Positions 17,291 through 26,204 of a stretch of 64,000 bases of DNA are shown here, piece after piece. The position numbers and the translations under genes are program-made. This DNA comes from Bacteroidota bacterium (GTDB taxonomy: Bacteria; Bacteroidota; Bacteroidia; Bacteroidales; Tannerellaceae), in assembly GCA_023429375.1 (NCBI GenBank), contig JAEYVY010000017.1, forward strand, positions 15,200-79,199. The letters are read 5' to 3'. Numbering within the stretch: the stretch's first letter is position 1; each line of letters starts with the position of its first letter. Below the pieces are notes generated by a model. The model saw only the letters and a list, made by a program, of their open reading frames with translations, had not been told where the DNA came from and made no database searches.

Positions 17291-18106
17291 ATGAATATAT
17301 TCAAGCGTGTATTTATTTGGATAAGAAATCTGTTGATATTTTTCTTTGTTTCCAGTATTCTTGCCGTTGTGGCATATAAATTTATTCCTGTTTATTATAC
17401 TCCTCTGATGTTCATCCGGATGTTTGAACAAAAAATGGAGGGAAAAGACTTGAAACTAAAACATCAATGGGTTCCTTTATCAGAGATAGCACAGCCGTTA
17501 GTTCAGGCCGTAATAGCCTCTGAAGACAATCTGTTTCTCGAACATAACGGATTTGACTTGGAGCAAATTCAGAAAGCACGCGAAGAAGCCGAAAGAGGAA
17601 AGCGAGTAAGAGGAGCCAGTACCATCTCGCAGCAAACGGCCAAGAATGTATTTCTTTGGCCTGCTCAGTCATATGTAAGAAAAGCGGTTGAAGTATATTT
17701 TACTTTGTTAATTGAGTTAATCTGGGGCAAAGAACGTATTATGGAGGTATATCTTAACTCCATAGAAATGGGTAATGGTATTTATGGAGCTGAAGCTGTA
17801 GCCAATTTGCATTTTAACAAACAGGCCTATCAGCTTACCCAATCGGAGGCTGCTTTAATTGCGGCAACCTTGCCTAATCCCCGACGATTTAATTCGGCAA
17901 AGCCCTCAGCATATATCCTGAAACGTCAGGCAACGATTATCTCTTTGATGGGAAAGATGTTTCAGGTAGATATGGGCTATAAAAAAGGAGATGGAAAAGT
18001 GTCAACTAAAAAACGTAAGAAATGGAGAGCATCAGTTTTGTCGATTGGGGAAGAATCGATTATGGAGAAGGATTTGAGCGGCAGACAGCTTTATTTAATG
18101 CTTTAA
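17291..18106 (+). CDS. mtgA: Monofunctional peptidoglycan glycosyltransferase
   Basis: One N-terminal membrane anchor (about residues 10-32) is followed by a glycosyltransferase family 51 domain. The catalytic glutamate is E78 in VIASEDNLFLEHNGFD, then RGASTISQQTAKNVFLW, the membrane-tracking segment, ELIWGKERIMEVYLNSIEMGNGIYGAE and LIAATLPNPRRFNS. It polymerises lipid II into glycan strands and lacks a transpeptidase domain. The basic C-terminal tail (KKGDGKVSTKKRKKWRAS) is longer than in E. coli MtgA and its last 28 codons lie inside the lipB gene in another frame (85 bp overlap). Confidence 0.95.
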   Translation: MNIFKRVFIWIRNLLIFFFVSSILAVVAYKFIPVYYTPLMFIRMFEQKMEGKDLKLKHQWVPLSEIAQPLVQAVIASEDNLFLEHNGFDLEQIQKAREEAERGKRVRGASTISQQTAKNVFLWPAQSYVRKAVEVYFTLLIELIWGKERIMEVYLNSIEMGNGIYGAEAVANLHFNKQAYQLTQSEAALIAATLPNPRRFNSAKPSAYILKRQATIISLMGKMFQVDMGYKKGDGKVSTKKRKKWRASVLSIGEESIMEKDLSGRQLYLML

Positions 18107-18684
18107 TTGAAGCAAAACAAACGAATGAACCGCGAGTAAACCACTTGATTTTTTGTGAACACAACCCGGTTCTTACGATAGGTAAGAGCGGAAAAGAAGA
18201 TAATCTGCTAATTCCTGAAGCCCTCCTAAAGGAACGTGGTGTATCTTATTACCACACCAACAGGGGAGGAGATATCACGTATCACGGACCCGGTCAAATT
18301 ACCGGCTATCCGATATTTGATCTTGAATATTGGAACCTGGGCCTTAGACAATATATCCATTTGATGGAAGATGCCATTATTCGCTTCCTTAATTTATATG
18401 GCGTTAAAGGCGAGCGTCTGGACGGTGCAACCGGCGTATGGATTGATCCGGATAAGAAAACAGCCCGTAAGATTTGTGCTATCGGCGTGAAAAGCAGCCG
18501 TTTTGTTACTATGCATGGTTTTGCATTGAATATAAACACAGATTTGTCTTATTATTCCTTGATAAACCCTTGTGGCTTTGTGGATAAAGGGGTTACTTCA
18601 TTGGAGAAAGAACTCGGTGCACCGCAGGATTTTGAATTAGCTAAAGCGCGACTTTTAGACGTCTTCCGTGAGCTGTTTCCTTGA
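18022..18684 (+). CDS. lipB: Lipoyl(octanoyl) transferase
   Basis: The protein moves octanoyl groups from acyl carrier protein to lipoyl domains. Family blocks are present: RGGDITYHGPGQ, the catalytic lysine K157 in AIGVKSSRFVTMHGFALNIN and the nucleophilic cysteine C184 in LINPCG. The start at 18022 (MESISFVDWGRIDYG) is needed, because the first conserved strand and helix of LipB begin there. This puts the start 85 bp inside mtgA. In an anaerobe the likely client proteins are lipoylated dehydrogenase complexes or the glycine cleavage H protein. Confidence 0.95.
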   Translation: MESISFVDWGRIDYGEGFERQTALFNALIEAKQTNEPRVNHLIFCEHNPVLTIGKSGKEDNLLIPEALLKERGVSYYHTNRGGDITYHGPGQITGYPIFDLEYWNLGLRQYIHLMEDAIIRFLNLYGVKGERLDGATGVWIDPDKKTARKICAIGVKSSRFVTMHGFALNINTDLSYYSLINPCGFVDKGVTSLEKELGAPQDFELAKARLLDVFRELFP

Positions 18685-18744
18685 CTCTTTTTTGGGGTAA
18701 ATACTGTCTAAATCCGAGCTTTTTTAATGATAATTTTTTTACTA

Positions 18745-18928
18745 TCATCCCGATGTTAATTTTCCCTGATAATCAGTTCAAAAAAATCATCCCGATGATT
18801 TTAAAAAAACACCCCGAACGTTTTTAAAAAACATCCCGATCTTTTTTGAAAACGTTCGGGGTGTTTTTTTATATAGATAAATACAATGAAAATCAAAGGG
18901 ATGTTTTTTGATTTTGACATCGGGATGA
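18745..18928. repeat. Phased array of CATCCCGATG-like cores, copy 1
   Basis: GC-rich cores of about 11 bp stand in A/T tracts. Forward: TCATCCCGATG at 18745, TCATCCCGATGA at 18787, ACACCCCGAACG at 18809, ACATCCCGATC at 18831. Inverted: ACGTTCGGGGTG at 18852 and CATCGGGATGA at 18918. Start-to-start distances in the dense part are 22, 22 and 21 bp, and 42 bp (two units) before it. A small inverted repeat, AAAATCAAA (18889-18897) with TTTGATTTT (18907-18915), lies between the last two. The same pattern occurs at 42546-42670, and the segments 18816-18870 and 42616-42669 align base by base with few changes. I do not recognise the family. Confidence 0.8.
18803..18870. terminator. Large bidirectional hairpin inside the repeat
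   Basis: A perfect 22-bp inverted repeat: 18803-18824 (A7, CACCCCGAACG, T4) pairs with 18849-18870 (A4, CGTTCGGGGTG, T7). The 24-base loop holds another CATCCCGAT core flanked by A6 and T6, which can pair among themselves. With T tracts on both strands and position between convergent lipB and tamB, it should work as a bidirectional terminator, though the stem is longer than usual. Confidence 0.8.
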
Positions 18929-19129
18929 GGCAAATAATTTAAAGTCAGAAAAACAAAGCTGATTTGGTCGAAAAATTAGTCTATTTCAAACGAATCGTAG
19001 GGCTAAATATCCCAAAGTTTTCCCAGTTCTTGGTAAATGAATTGAATGTTCTTTCTATTATTGCTTCTTGATACGTAATGGATCCCTTCGAGAGATCATT
19101 CGAAATCATAAATCCAAAAAGTTGATTTG

Positions 19130-22100
19130 TTAGTTAGAGACTTGTACTGAGTCGGTACGAAGGGGAGGGAGGGGGTATTTTTTCCTGCGTTTGAATATCT
19201 CAGAAAAAGTGCTGAAGTCTTTTCTATACATGATTCCAATCCCTTGTGTGGTAGGCGATTGTTTTTGGAAACGGTACATATCATTGGCATGGTTATAGGC
19301 TTTTAACCTTATTTCGCCCGTTTCTGTCAGTTTATATTCCAGATCAAACTCGCCGATAAAGGTGCTTTCTTGGAAGGTATTGTTTCTCACACCGAAGTTA
19401 CCGTTGAATAGCAGCCTATTGTCGAGTAGCTGACTTGAAAGTAACATCTCAAACTCAGGATCGGCTATACCATCCTGGCTGGTACGGATATTAGTACCGA
19501 TCTGTACTTTATCTGTTATGCTATTCAGCATGCTGGATAGTTGTGATGAAATGGCCGACGATGCCACTGCATTCAATTCATTCGAATTGATACCTAAATA
19601 GGCAGGGGTGTAGAATTTATTTAATACAAGCAAGTAAATGATCTGTAATGACATCATCTCGTCAGTATCAACCAACCCTTTGACCAATCGTTCTAATTCT
19701 GTATTTGAACCCGGCAATTGAATGTCGAATCTAATCATAGGGTTACGCAACTGCCCGTTGATATCAAGAATACAATTGACCGGTATATTTGCTCGACCAC
19801 TTTGCTCGATCAAGTTTGGATCCAAATCTCCGATATTTGCAGTCAGATTGTAAATGGCGTTTATGTTCATGTTGGCATCGAAAGGATCGCCACGGAAATC
19901 AATCGTACTACCTTCGCCAATCTTAAAGGCTTTGTGGATCAATTGTTGGAGGCTAAAATTGTAGCTACCACTTTGAATATCCACTCCACCGTACATACGT
20001 AAGTCGGTCTTCGTGCCGTATTCGATTTGTACACTTCCGCTACCCGTTGCCTTTAGTTTATCGCCCGCCGTTGGGTCCATAATCATTTCTGCGGTTGCGT
20101 CAGGAGTGATATCGAGCATCATGTTCATTCGAATTTCGGAACCCTCATTGTCTCCATTTACCGGATTAGGAGATGCGGCTATCAATGTAGAATCGGCAGC
20201 GATACTGTCCTGTAAAAGCTTTTCTTTCTTGTTGACAAAACTGATGAAGTCGTACTCCGTTACATTGTTTGCTCCCATGAAGTTAAACGATATCGCCGAT
20301 TTAGGGGCGCTTTGCATGTTTACGTCGATATTGACAATCTTTTCATTTCCGTGTATTCTGGCTGCTCCGTTACCATATACTGTGCCAAAAATCATAGGAT
20401 TTCGTTTTTCAGGCACGTCATATACGAGCATATTTTCAGCATTGATATTGACCGAGAAAATAAAATTGCGGAAGTGATTATGGTTAACCGTAAGATTAAC
20501 CTCTCCTTTGTTACCGTTCTTATCTTGAATGGTCATCCCCTTGGCCATAATCTTATCGCTTGTCAGATAGAGCGAATCTGTAAAAGAGTATTTGGTGTTC
20601 AAGAAATCTATGCCTACAATACCGTCACGAACGAAGGCATTCCCTTCGACTAATATGTTTTTAAAGGATCCATGCAAATGGATTAATCCGGAACCATATC
20701 CACCTATATCCGAGGTGATATTTTCCATGAAAGGTTTCAGAAATGCCAAGTTGATATCATTGGCATCGAAATAGAGGGAAAGGCCCGATTTTTCACCTAC
20801 AGGATAGATATATCCATTTACATCCGTCCATGTGCTGTCATTTTTATAGATAGTGCCTAACATGAGGATACCTTGCTGGGTATCATCCCATTCGCTAAAT
20901 AGATTGAGCTGACCAAACTCAACCTGATTGAAAGAGAAATTCTTTATTTCGAGGTCGGTATTCAACATTCTACTGTTGAATAAATCCTGCACATTGACGG
21001 TCCCTGTGGCTTTTCCTCCAAACTTCAATACTTCAATATTGACCGTATTAAAGATATAGCTTAGTTCAATATCTTTTAAATCAAGCAGAAGCACGTCTGA
21101 GGGATCTTTTGAAATGGTTCCGTCTATTAATAGATATTCATTGCCACGTGAAGCATAAAAGTTGTCTATACCAATCCGACCGTTCTCGACACTGACTACA
21201 CAAGGGGATATATTCCAAGTGGAGTCATTAATAACCAAATAATTCGGAATGATTGATGTCTCAATTCTTGTTGTCGGTTTTCCGAATTGATCTTCTTCAT
21301 TTAAGAAAACAGTAGTGGTACCGAAGCTAGCTTTATAGGTATTATTCTTGTTATTGGCCCAAGTAAGCAAGGTGTTAATCTTGTCATCGTTCGCGTCAGC
21401 ATGTAGATCGATATAATTGCGACCTCCTTTTTTGTTGTAGTTGATTACGCGTAGATTCATATCCATCTCGCCAATCTGATTATCGCAAGTCAAATAGCCG
21501 GATTCAAACATGGACTTTCCTACATTAAACTTCGGCAGGTAGGCCTCTATTCTGACTTTGTCGTATAGGTTATTGTAAAATCCTGTGATTCTCGCTTGAT
21601 TGATAACAGTGACAGGCAGTTTCAATGTGTTGGAGAGAGCTTCCGTATTCTCTACAGTAAGCAGTAGGGAGAAGTTGTTTTCTTCCTGCTTATGGTCTTT
21701 TGTCTGCTTACTTTTGATTAATGTGGGTATATGCTTGTCCAGCGTTTGTAAAAAACTGGGAACAATTGTTTTGAATGAATAGGCCCCTGTTATTTCTCCG
21801 TTGATTATATCAGATTCTATTTGAAGTCTTCTGTCTGATTTATGTCCGGAGGCAGATACTAAGAATTTATCCAGGAAGAACTGCGAAGGGGCGGTGATAA
21901 TTGCAATACTGTCAATTTGAATTTCACCTTCTATATTGTCAATCGAGTTGCCTTTAAAGTCTGCATTTATACTGAATGAGATATCGGGAGATTCATATTT
22001 GTTGGTCAAATTAAGACTGTCCGGACGAAAATGTCTGACATCAGCCGTGAAATTGAAGATTGAATTGCTGCCTAGATTTTGGAATGTTCCTTCGGCCAGT

Positions 22101-23467
22101 AAATAGCCGTTGGGATCATCTATATGTATTTTACCGTCAAATGCATTTTCTTTGAATTTACCGGAAAAATCCAGGTTGTTATAGTTATACCCCAAGTAGT
22201 CGAAATTTAAAATATGGGCATCAATCTGGCCACCGAATTTGCCATTTACTGGACGAATTGCGTCAAGGGTAATATCAAAGCGCACATTGCCGAAAGGATT
22301 ACCTTCTTTAAACAGACGTTTTATTTTCAAGTCGGAGCTTGCTATATGACCCTTTAAGAAAGTTCCAATATTGTTCTTCTTGTCCTGTCCAAAGTTAATG
22401 TCTGTTTCGATGGCACCAATGTCAGACGATAGTTTGCCGTATGCAACCAGATTATCCATGAATCCGGAGATTTCACCATAGAATTTCAACTTGCCGAGTT
22501 CATTTATTTGCTCTGGAAGTTCAATTGGCTTATCACTGAAACTATTGACTAATCCTTTAATGCCCTCGTTTGTTATTTCCAAACGGCTTACTTGGCCATA
22601 GAGGTATGTCTCTTCAGGAGTTGTAATTCCCTTCAATCCCATTTTTCCTAAGAATTGTACCTTGTTGCTGTAATCGAGCGATAAGCGCTTCAAGTCAATA
22701 TTATTAATATTTCCGGATGCTTCAGCAGAAAAATCAATAATCTCTTTGAATTTGGAAAAAGTGGGAACAAATGCCTTTAAGTCATTGAGGCATACTTTAG
22801 AAGGAGAAATAGTCAGCTTAATAGGGGCATTATCTACCAAATTCTGAATACTATTAATGTCTTTTAAGTCGATTCGTGCTTCTTCAATGCGAAAATCTGT
22901 TTGCGGTAGTTTTAATTGTAGGTTTTGTATCGTTGCACTGTCTTTGTTAGCTTGGATATGGAGCGTGAGTTTTTCGAGTGACAAACCTGAACTTTCATTC
23001 AAGCTCATCTTTTTAATCTGTGCTACTATACTTTTTTCAGTCAGCTCTTTTACGGAAATATTCGCACTGATATTCTTTATGTCAATATGTTTGGTGTTGA
23101 ATTTTCCAGGCGTAGTGGGTGTTGAAAGGATATCATAAGCAAAAGAGCCTCTACGCATAATGATAGAATTGAGCTTCATATCAATATGATTCCTTTTCTT
23201 CACGGTGTCTTTGCTGGCAAATGCATCAATGACAAACTGAAGGTTTAGTTTATCTTCAGGAGTTTCCTTATTTAGCTTCATGGAGAACCCAAACAGTCGG
23301 ACAGAATTAAAAACAAACTTCTTTTGAAACAGGGGAAGCAGTTCAAATCCGGCAGATACATGAGAGGCCTCGAATAAGACATCTTTATGCTGATCTTCAA
23401 GATATACGTCTTCTAAGACGATTCTGTTTATCCATTCGATATCTACATTGCCTATCCTAACAGGCAC
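19130..23467 (-). CDS. tamB: TamB-like translocation and assembly module protein (AsmA superfamily)
   Basis: A very long protein (1445 residues from the GTG at 23467) of repeated amphipathic beta strands, the beta-taco groove of TamB, ending in the conserved DUF490 domain (TDLRMYGGVDIQSGSYNFSLQQL, IYLLVLNKFYTP, LSSMLNSITDKVQIG, FEMLLSSQLLDNRLLFNGNFGVR). TamB proteins span the periplasm and help move lipids and outer-membrane proteins. The membrane anchor they need lies upstream of this GTG: the same frame stays open to 23648 and encodes IKGLKYIVLSLFVVFWIFYV and then LNIPYIQHKVAETATVELSN, yet contains no ATG, GTG or TTG. The true start is probably non-canonical, near the ATC at 23611. Confidence 0.92.
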   Translation of the reverse strand: MPVRIGNVDIEWINRIVLEDVYLEDQHKDVLFEASHVSAGFELLPLFQKKFVFNSVRLFGFSMKLNKETPEDKLNLQFVIDAFASKDTVKKRNHIDMKLNSIIMRRGSFAYDILSTPTTPGKFNTKHIDIKNISANISVKELTEKSIVAQIKKMSLNESSGLSLEKLTLHIQANKDSATIQNLQLKLPQTDFRIEEARIDLKDINSIQNLVDNAPIKLTISPSKVCLNDLKAFVPTFSKFKEIIDFSAEASGNINNIDLKRLSLDYSNKVQFLGKMGLKGITTPEETYLYGQVSRLEITNEGIKGLVNSFSDKPIELPEQINELGKLKFYGEISGFMDNLVAYGKLSSDIGAIETDINFGQDKKNNIGTFLKGHIASSDLKIKRLFKEGNPFGNVRFDITLDAIRPVNGKFGGQIDAHILNFDYLGYNYNNLDFSGKFKENAFDGKIHIDDPNGYLLAEGTFQNLGSNSIFNFTADVRHFRPDSLNLTNKYESPDISFSINADFKGNSIDNIEGEIQIDSIAIITAPSQFFLDKFLVSASGHKSDRRLQIESDIINGEITGAYSFKTIVPSFLQTLDKHIPTLIKSKQTKDHKQEENNFSLLLTVENTEALSNTLKLPVTVINQARITGFYNNLYDKVRIEAYLPKFNVGKSMFESGYLTCDNQIGEMDMNLRVINYNKKGGRNYIDLHADANDDKINTLLTWANNKNNTYKASFGTTTVFLNEEDQFGKPTTRIETSIIPNYLVINDSTWNISPCVVSVENGRIGIDNFYASRGNEYLLIDGTISKDPSDVLLLDLKDIELSYIFNTVNIEVLKFGGKATGTVNVQDLFNSRMLNTDLEIKNFSFNQVEFGQLNLFSEWDDTQQGILMLGTIYKNDSTWTDVNGYIYPVGEKSGLSLYFDANDINLAFLKPFMENITSDIGGYGSGLIHLHGSFKNILVEGNAFVRDGIVGIDFLNTKYSFTDSLYLTSDKIMAKGMTIQDKNGNKGEVNLTVNHNHFRNFIFSVNINAENMLVYDVPEKRNPMIFGTVYGNGAARIHGNEKIVNIDVNMQSAPKSAISFNFMGANNVTEYDFISFVNKKEKLLQDSIAADSTLIAASPNPVNGDNEGSEIRMNMMLDITPDATAEMIMDPTAGDKLKATGSGSVQIEYGTKTDLRMYGGVDIQSGSYNFSLQQLIHKAFKIGEGSTIDFRGDPFDANMNINAIYNLTANIGDLDPNLIEQSGRANIPVNCILDINGQLRNPMIRFDIQLPGSNTELERLVKGLVDTDEMMSLQIIYLLVLNKFYTPAYLGINSNELNAVASSAISSQLSSMLNSITDKVQIGTNIRTSQDGIADPEFEMLLSSQLLDNRLLFNGNFGVRNNTFQESTFIGEFDLEYKLTETGEIRLKAYNHANDMYRFQKQSPTTQGIGIMYRKDFSTFSEIFKRRKKYPLPPLRTDSVQVSN

Positions 23468-23631
23468 ACCAAGGTGGTTGGATAATTCAACTGTAGCTGT
23501 TTCGGCAACCTTATGTTGTATATAAGGTATATTGAGTAGGATGACCGGTATTACGTAGAATATCCAAAAGACAACGAATAAACTGAGAACTATGTATTTT
23601 AATCCTTTGATAGTGCAATCTTTTTGATTTA

Positions 23632-23639
23632 CAAAACTA
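23632..23639 (-). promoter_or_regulatory. Candidate -7 box of tamB
   Basis: TAGTTTTG on the minus strand matches TANNTTTG. Transcription would start near 23625, only about 15 bases ahead of the ATC codon proposed as start, which agrees with the extended tamB frame. No clear -33 box. Confidence 0.45.
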
Positions 23640-23686
23640 CAATATAATCATGATAGAATTGGTTAATTAAGTAGAAAAAGGGCATA

Positions 23687-23723
23687 AAAAAAAGAGTAGT
23701 AAGATTGGCTTACTACTCTTTTT
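23687..23723 (-). terminator. Terminator of the OmpA-family gene
   Basis: AAAGAGTAGTAAG and CTTACTACTCTTT pair as a 13-bp stem with a 5-base loop. In the minus direction it is followed by eight T, as expected after the porin gene. It also separates that gene from tamB. Confidence 0.85.
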
Positions 23724-23759
23724 ATATTTTTTGATTAACAATAAGTTAATCGAAGAGTT

Positions 23760-24920
23760 TTAATTGTTAGCTCTCATGATAACAACACGATTCCAGTTGT
23801 TTTCGTTATATGGTTGTTCGTCAGAACCTTTCCACTCGATAGTGATTTGGTTAGAGTTAATACCATATTTTTCGATCAATTCTTTAGCAACCGCTCTTGC
23901 ACGTTTTTCTGACAGTGACAAGTTGTAAGAAGAAGTTCCTGTTTTCTTATCAGCATAACCGATAACTTTGATAGGAGCATTCTTTTCTTTCATGAATTCA
24001 GCTGTGTTGTAAATGTTGATTTGTTGGTTTTTGTCAATTTTAGCGCTGTTCAAACGGAAGTAAACAACATTTTCTGAGTAGTTGTTGATTACTGTAGGAG
24101 CAACTTCTTCACATTCTGGGCAAGAAACCGGACGTTTGCTTAATTCGTCGTTTTCAGCACGTAATGCGTTGATTTGGCTGTTCAAGTCGTTCAACAATGC
24201 ATAGTCCATTGGTTGAAGAACTTCGAAATCAGTCTTACCAAGTTTGAAGTTCAAACCTGCTGTAACTTGACCAACGCGGTCTGTTGTATGACCTTTTTGT
24301 ACACGGTTGAAGTGTTCTTGTAATAAAACATATTGACCTTCGATGTTCAAATCAACACGCTTGCTTAAGCGGAATGACATGATAGCACCTAAGTTAATAG
24401 TTGGAGTTTCAGATCTGTTATAGTTAACTTTACCATTAGTAGTTTCAATATTTTTACCAGATCTAACACCGTAACCGATACCAGCGAATGGAATGAAACG
24501 GAATACTTTGCTTTCTTTGTAAGGAGCCCAATAGTTAGTTACGTCCCACAAAATATCCAAGTGAGGATTCAACCAGTAAGCCTTTAATTCAGTAGTTCCA
24601 TTAGGGTTAACGAAACTTTTCATTGGTCCTCCGTTAAATTGTAAACGAGCACCCCAATATGGGTTGTACCATTTACCAAATGAAACTTGAGGAGCAATAT
24701 TTATTCTATCTCCAAAGTCGGCTTCAGCATTATCATCACCAAACAAAACATTTCCACCAACACCTAAAGTGATAAACCAATTATCACCAGCTTTGTTCTT
24801 TTTGAAATTTGTTTTAGAACCGTTTTCTGTACTGTAGCCAATTTGTGGTTGGTACTCTTGTGCAGATACCGATAAAACAAAAACAGATAACAAAGCCAAT
24901 ACTAAACTCTTTGTTTTCAT
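23760..24920 (-). CDS. OmpA-family outer-membrane protein
   Basis: A signal peptide (MKTKSLVLALLSVFVLSVSAQ) precedes an eight-strand-like barrel (about residues 40-240) with many aromatic strands, a short linker with a cysteine pair (RPVSCPECEE), and a peptidoglycan-binding OmpA domain (about 285-386: VVYFRLNSAKIDKNQ, VIGYADKKTGTSSYNLSLSEKRARAVAKEL, NRVVIMR). It links outer membrane to cell wall. It has a perfect promoter and a strong terminator of its own, both signs of a highly expressed major surface protein, as known for OmpA-like proteins of Bacteroides and Parabacteroides. Confidence 0.95.
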   Translation of the reverse strand: MKTKSLVLALLSVFVLSVSAQEYQPQIGYSTENGSKTNFKKNKAGDNWFITLGVGGNVLFGDDNAEADFGDRINIAPQVSFGKWYNPYWGARLQFNGGPMKSFVNPNGTTELKAYWLNPHLDILWDVTNYWAPYKESKVFRFIPFAGIGYGVRSGKNIETTNGKVNYNRSETPTINLGAIMSFRLSKRVDLNIEGQYVLLQEHFNRVQKGHTTDRVGQVTAGLNFKLGKTDFEVLQPMDYALLNDLNSQINALRAENDELSKRPVSCPECEEVAPTVINNYSENVVYFRLNSAKIDKNQQINIYNTAEFMKEKNAPIKVIGYADKKTGTSSYNLSLSEKRARAVAKELIEKYGINSNQITIEWKGSDEQPYNENNWNRVVIMRANN

Positions 24921-24987
24921 ATTTCTCTCATTTTAAATTAAACAATCTATATTTTTCCCTTATACTATTTAAACGAATTAAACGAAG

Positions 24988-25018
24988 CAAAATTAACGCT
25001 TTTTTGTATTAAAACAAA
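24988..25018 (-). promoter_or_regulatory. Perfect Bacteroidetes promoter of the OmpA-family gene
   Basis: On the minus strand, TTTG (25015-25018), exactly 19 bases, then TAATTTTG (24988-24995). It matches the consensus without mismatch. The leader to the ATG at 24920 is about 60 bases. Confidence 0.8.
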
Positions 25019-25040
25019 TAAAAAACCTAAAAAGTTCATG

Positions 25041-26192
25041 TTACTCAAAATAGTTTAGTATCTGATATCCTCCGTTTTTCAGGTAAGATTCCTTCTTCAT
25101 CAGCTTAATATCTGATGAGACCATGTCAGAAACAAGAGCTTTTAAATCATACTTGGGTTCCCACCCAAGTTGTTTTCTTGCTTTGCTGGCATCACCGATT
25201 AACAGCTCAACTTCAGTGGGACGGAAATATTGAGGATCAACACCAACTACTTTTTGACCGATCCTATGTGTGATGTTTTCCGCGTATTCATCACCTACCT
25301 TGTCTTTAAATGTTTTTTCGTTTACGTCTCTTAAAATAGCTATTTCATCAACTCCCTCGTTTTCAAATTCAATGTGCAGGCCAACTTCCTCGAATGACAT
25401 GGTTATGAAATCACGAATTGTTGTTGTTTGACCTGTCGCAATAACATAGTCGTCGGGTTGATCTTGTTGGAGTATGAGGTACATTGCTTTGATGTAATCT
25501 TTAGCATGTCCCCAGTCCCTTTTAGCAGATAGGTTACCCATAAATATATTGTCCTGCATACCTAATGCTATGCGGGAAACGGCACGGGTAACTTTACGTG
25601 TCACGAAAGTTTCTCCTCTTAATGGCGATTCATGGTTAAATAATATACCATTGGAAGCATGCATTTTGTAGGCTTCACGATAGTTTACAGTAATCCAGTA
25701 TCCATATAACTTAGCTACCGCATAGGGGCTTCTTGGATAGAACGGCGTAGTTTCTTTCTGGGGAACTTCTTGAACTAGACCGTATAGCTCTGACGTAGAG
25801 GCTTGATAAATACGTGTCTTTGCAGTCAGATTGAGAAGACGTACAGCTTCCAGAATTCGAAGAACACCCAAACCATCGGCATTAGCTGTGTATTCAGGGG
25901 TATCAAAACTAACTTTAACGTGACTCATGGCTGCAAGGTTGTAAATCTCGTCAGGTTGCGTCTCTCCGATAATACGGGTTAAATTGAGGCTGTCCGTAAG
26001 ATCGCCATAATGGAGTATGAGATTTCTGTTTTGTACGTGCGGATCTTGGTAAAGATGATCGATTCTTTCTGTATTAAACATAGATGATCTTCTTTTTATA
26101 CCGTGTACTGTATACCCTTTTTTTATTAAATATTCAGCAAGATAGGCGCCGTCTTGGCCCGTAATGCCGGTTATTAATGCAACTTTTCCCAT
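25041..26192 (-). CDS. gmd: GDP-mannose 4,6-dehydratase
   Basis: A short-chain dehydrogenase/reductase of 383 residues with the NADP-binding GITGQDGAYLAEYL at the start, the RRSSMFNTERIDHL block specific to Gmd, the catalytic serine/threonine in QASTSELYG and the YxxxK motif in YAVAKLYGYW. It makes GDP-4-keto-6-deoxymannose from GDP-mannose, the first step to GDP-L-fucose. It is the last gene of a minus-strand run dedA-rfbA-fcl-gmd, 12 bp after fcl, and works with Fcl. Confidence 0.98.
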   Translation of the reverse strand: MGKVALITGITGQDGAYLAEYLIKKGYTVHGIKRRSSMFNTERIDHLYQDPHVQNRNLILHYGDLTDSLNLTRIIGETQPDEIYNLAAMSHVKVSFDTPEYTANADGLGVLRILEAVRLLNLTAKTRIYQASTSELYGLVQEVPQKETTPFYPRSPYAVAKLYGYWITVNYREAYKMHASNGILFNHESPLRGETFVTRKVTRAVSRIALGMQDNIFMGNLSAKRDWGHAKDYIKAMYLILQQDQPDDYVIATGQTTTIRDFITMSFEEVGLHIEFENEGVDEIAILRDVNEKTFKDKVGDEYAENITHRIGQKVVGVDPQYFRPTEVELLIGDASKARKQLGWEPKYDLKALVSDMVSSDIKLMKKESYLKNGGYQILNYFE

Positions 26193-26204
26193 TATATTTT
26201 TGTA

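Larger units (their letters stand above)
18685..19129. other. Intergenic region carrying a phased repeat element
   Basis: These 445 bases lie between the tails of convergent lipB and tamB. No credible gene is seen. Bases 18745-18928 hold a set of ACATCCCGATG-like cores in A/T tracts and a large hairpin (separate entries). The remainder, 18929-19129, is plain AT-rich sequence. Confidence 0.7.

Noticed and set aside
18745..18870. CRISPR array
   Set aside because: The units alternate in orientation and the spaces are simple A/T runs of about 10 bp; no cas genes.
20013..20477. Plus-strand open frame of 154 codons inside tamB
   Set aside because: Antisense shadow of a long gene with strong codon pattern; no promoter or family likeness.
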